Assembly (NCBI GenBank): GCA_030407315.1
Contig: JALQPE010000064.1
Span: 43,451 to 107,450, forward strand
Direction of reading: 5' to 3'
DNA from: Asparagopsis taxiformis
Lineage: Eukaryota; Rhodophyta; Florideophyceae; Bonnemaisoniales; Bonnemaisoniaceae
Length of the DNA: 64,000 bases
Numbering within the stretch: the stretch's first letter is position 1; every line of letters starts with the position of its first letter. The notes beneath the pieces are model-generated. The model was not told the origin of the DNA and did not search any database. It worked only from the letters and a program-made list of their open reading frames with translations. Made by a program: the position numbers and the translations under genes. This document shows positions 62,860 through 64,000 of the stretch, in pieces.

Positions 62860-63357
62860 CCTAAAAGCCAGTAGAGGCGATGACGGACGTTGATAAAAAC
62901 CCTGAAGCGGGACGAACAAGTGGCCTATTGGCTTAAGTCTCCGGGAGGGAGCTGCGCTATTCAACCCAGGAAGGGGGATCGCGAGGCAATGGGCCGAAAC
63001 GGCGAATGCAAGCCTCGAATTGGCACCGCTCGTGCGATCACGCGGCTAATTATTTAGCAGATGGACGCAAAAACCCTTTGAGGGATAATGGAAAGGACGC
63101 GAATGCGTGGACGCAGTTGGACACCGAAGGGGTGAATACGCTGTGTGCGTTAGGACGATGATGAACCTGAAACAGGTATTGATTCCAATAGGAAACGGTC
63201 GGCGGAAACTCGGGAAGAGTCGGATGGACAACACATTTAGTGTGCACGCGCCGCGCGCGGGAAATTTTGAATTGCACAATGCAACGGCCACAGCCAAAAA
63301 TTGTAATTTTATTTGATCAAATTTTGTCGGGACGACAAATCTCTCAGGAGGGGGCCG
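62860..63357. other. Upstream region of the antisense gene and polypurine tract before the 3' LTR
   Basis: About 500 bp without sense genes. It would contain the promoter of the antisense gene. CAGGAGGGGGCCG at 63345-63357, just before the LTR, is the likely polypurine tract. Confidence 0.5.
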
Positions 63358-64000
63358 TGTCGTACCGCCTGGCGGTCCTCGCTGATCGAGCCGTGTCGCT
63401 TCCCTATGGGGTACCCACTTACGGGATGTGCCAATCAGAAGGCACCAGCCAACTGGCGTGTTTCCTATACTTAGGACCAGCTAAGGCTGACAAATAACCC
63501 ACCCGGGCTATCGGCCCCGGCCAAGACCCCACAAGGGGCAAATTTTAACTTAGGCTGATCAGCCATACATTACAATGTAAGCCTATTGGCAATGACCTCG
63601 CGGGTAGGCGAGCGCCAGTAATTGGGTTCTGATTGGTCACTAACTGGATATTTATTCCTAACCACTAACCCTAGCTTACAGTAGACTTAGTATAAAAACG
63701 GCCACTGGAATAGCCAGTAGGCACGGTTTCTAGAGTAACGTAAACTCAAGTGTGAATTACGACCCACAGGAACAGTGTTCGCATACCTATTGTTCAACCC
63801 CTCTCCGGGAAAACCTTAGGGTTAGCCAACAGCTCGACGGATTACGTCATCTTGCTCCATTAATACGCATCTCGCGTGAGCGCTATAATCGCACAACCCC
63901 TCCGGGTAGCGATCCCTTCTCTCTCACGAGACTACCCGCCGGGTACCTATAAGGTTCATCTGCTCTACCGCTTCCTCTACCGAGGCTCGGGACACCTGTC
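63358..64000 (+). repeat. Ty3-C 3' LTR, cut by the window end
   Basis: It starts TGTCGTACC and matches 51598-52241. By comparison about 40 bp are missing. Confidence 0.92.

Larger units (their letters stand above)
51598..64000 (+). mobile_element. Ty3-C: near-complete chromodomain Ty3 element with antisense gene (about 12.4 kb)
   Basis: 5' LTR 51598-52280, primer-binding site 52282-52293, gag 52359-54284, protease, RT-RNase H, integrase, chromodomain to 59289, antisense gene 62859-59597, purine tract, and 3' LTR from 63358, cut by the window end about 40 bp short. All enzyme active sites are intact and the LTRs are almost identical, so insertion is recent. It interrupts Copia-3; the predicted target duplication is TGTCC (51593-51597). 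Confidence 0.9.

Noticed and set aside
1..64000. CRISPR arrays, bacterial operons or ribosomal RNA genes
   Set aside because: No regularly spaced short repeats, no bacterial gene families and no rRNA-like sequence were seen.

Overview
The window is eukaryotic nuclear DNA dominated by retrotransposons. It carries LTR retroelements of the Ty3/gypsy and Ty1/copia types, two intron-containing tRNA-Ser genes, and a compact block of host genes without visible introns. Targeting, secretion and mitochondrial signals, a bZIP factor and an ankyrin protein all point to a small-genome protist or alga. A unicellular red alga would fit the gene density, the membrane-anchored sugar-modifying enzymes and the style of the copia elements, but that is a guess from style and not a proof.

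Layout. 1-15.3 kb: a solo LTR of family Ty3-B, then two convergent partial copies of family Ty3-A. The minus-strand copy is split by Copia-1 (8464-13234, target duplication ATCTC). 15.3-16.2 kb: an LTR fragment of family Ty3-C and a spacer. 16206-22400: Copia-2 on the minus strand (target duplication CTCTC), which holds a hairpin-rich insertion of about 1.2 kb. 23.6-24.0 kb: two tandem tRNA-Ser(CGA) genes. 24.1-36.1 kb: the host gene block, namely a type I membrane protein, an O-fucosyltransferase-like glycosyltransferase, quinolinate phosphoribosyltransferase, an FkbM-type methyltransferase, a conserved acidic protein of unknown role, a bZIP factor, a HIG1-domain mitochondrial protein, a large secreted protein and an ankyrin-repeat protein. 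37.3-38.4 kb: a dead hAT-like transposase. 38.6-49 kb: Ty3-B, a chromodomain-bearing but defective element, interrupted by a solo Ty3-C-type LTR and by two 230-bp MITE-like repeats. 49.2-51.6 kb: the 3' half of Copia-3. 51598 to the window end: an almost complete 12.4-kb Ty3-C element that sits inside Copia-3.

The most interesting signal is a gene carried antisense to gag-pol, placed between integrase and the 3' LTR, in all three Ty3 families. The encoded proteins share a collinear block: LIxGI[DE], then a Glu/Leu-rich step, then an (A/S)TW or AW step, then PVxD or a close equivalent. Their C-terminal coiled coils also match between families B and C. In Ty3-C the sense domains (Gag, linker, protease, RT-RNase H, integrase, chromodomain) and the antisense gene are split over reading frames, and every one of the nine steps is a -1 step. 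The two Ty3-C LTRs differ by five one-base indels but only one substitution. Those two facts need to be explained together, either by real biology or by assembly indels.

Elements are named Ty3-A, Ty3-B, Ty3-C and Copia-1, -2, -3 only for use within this report.
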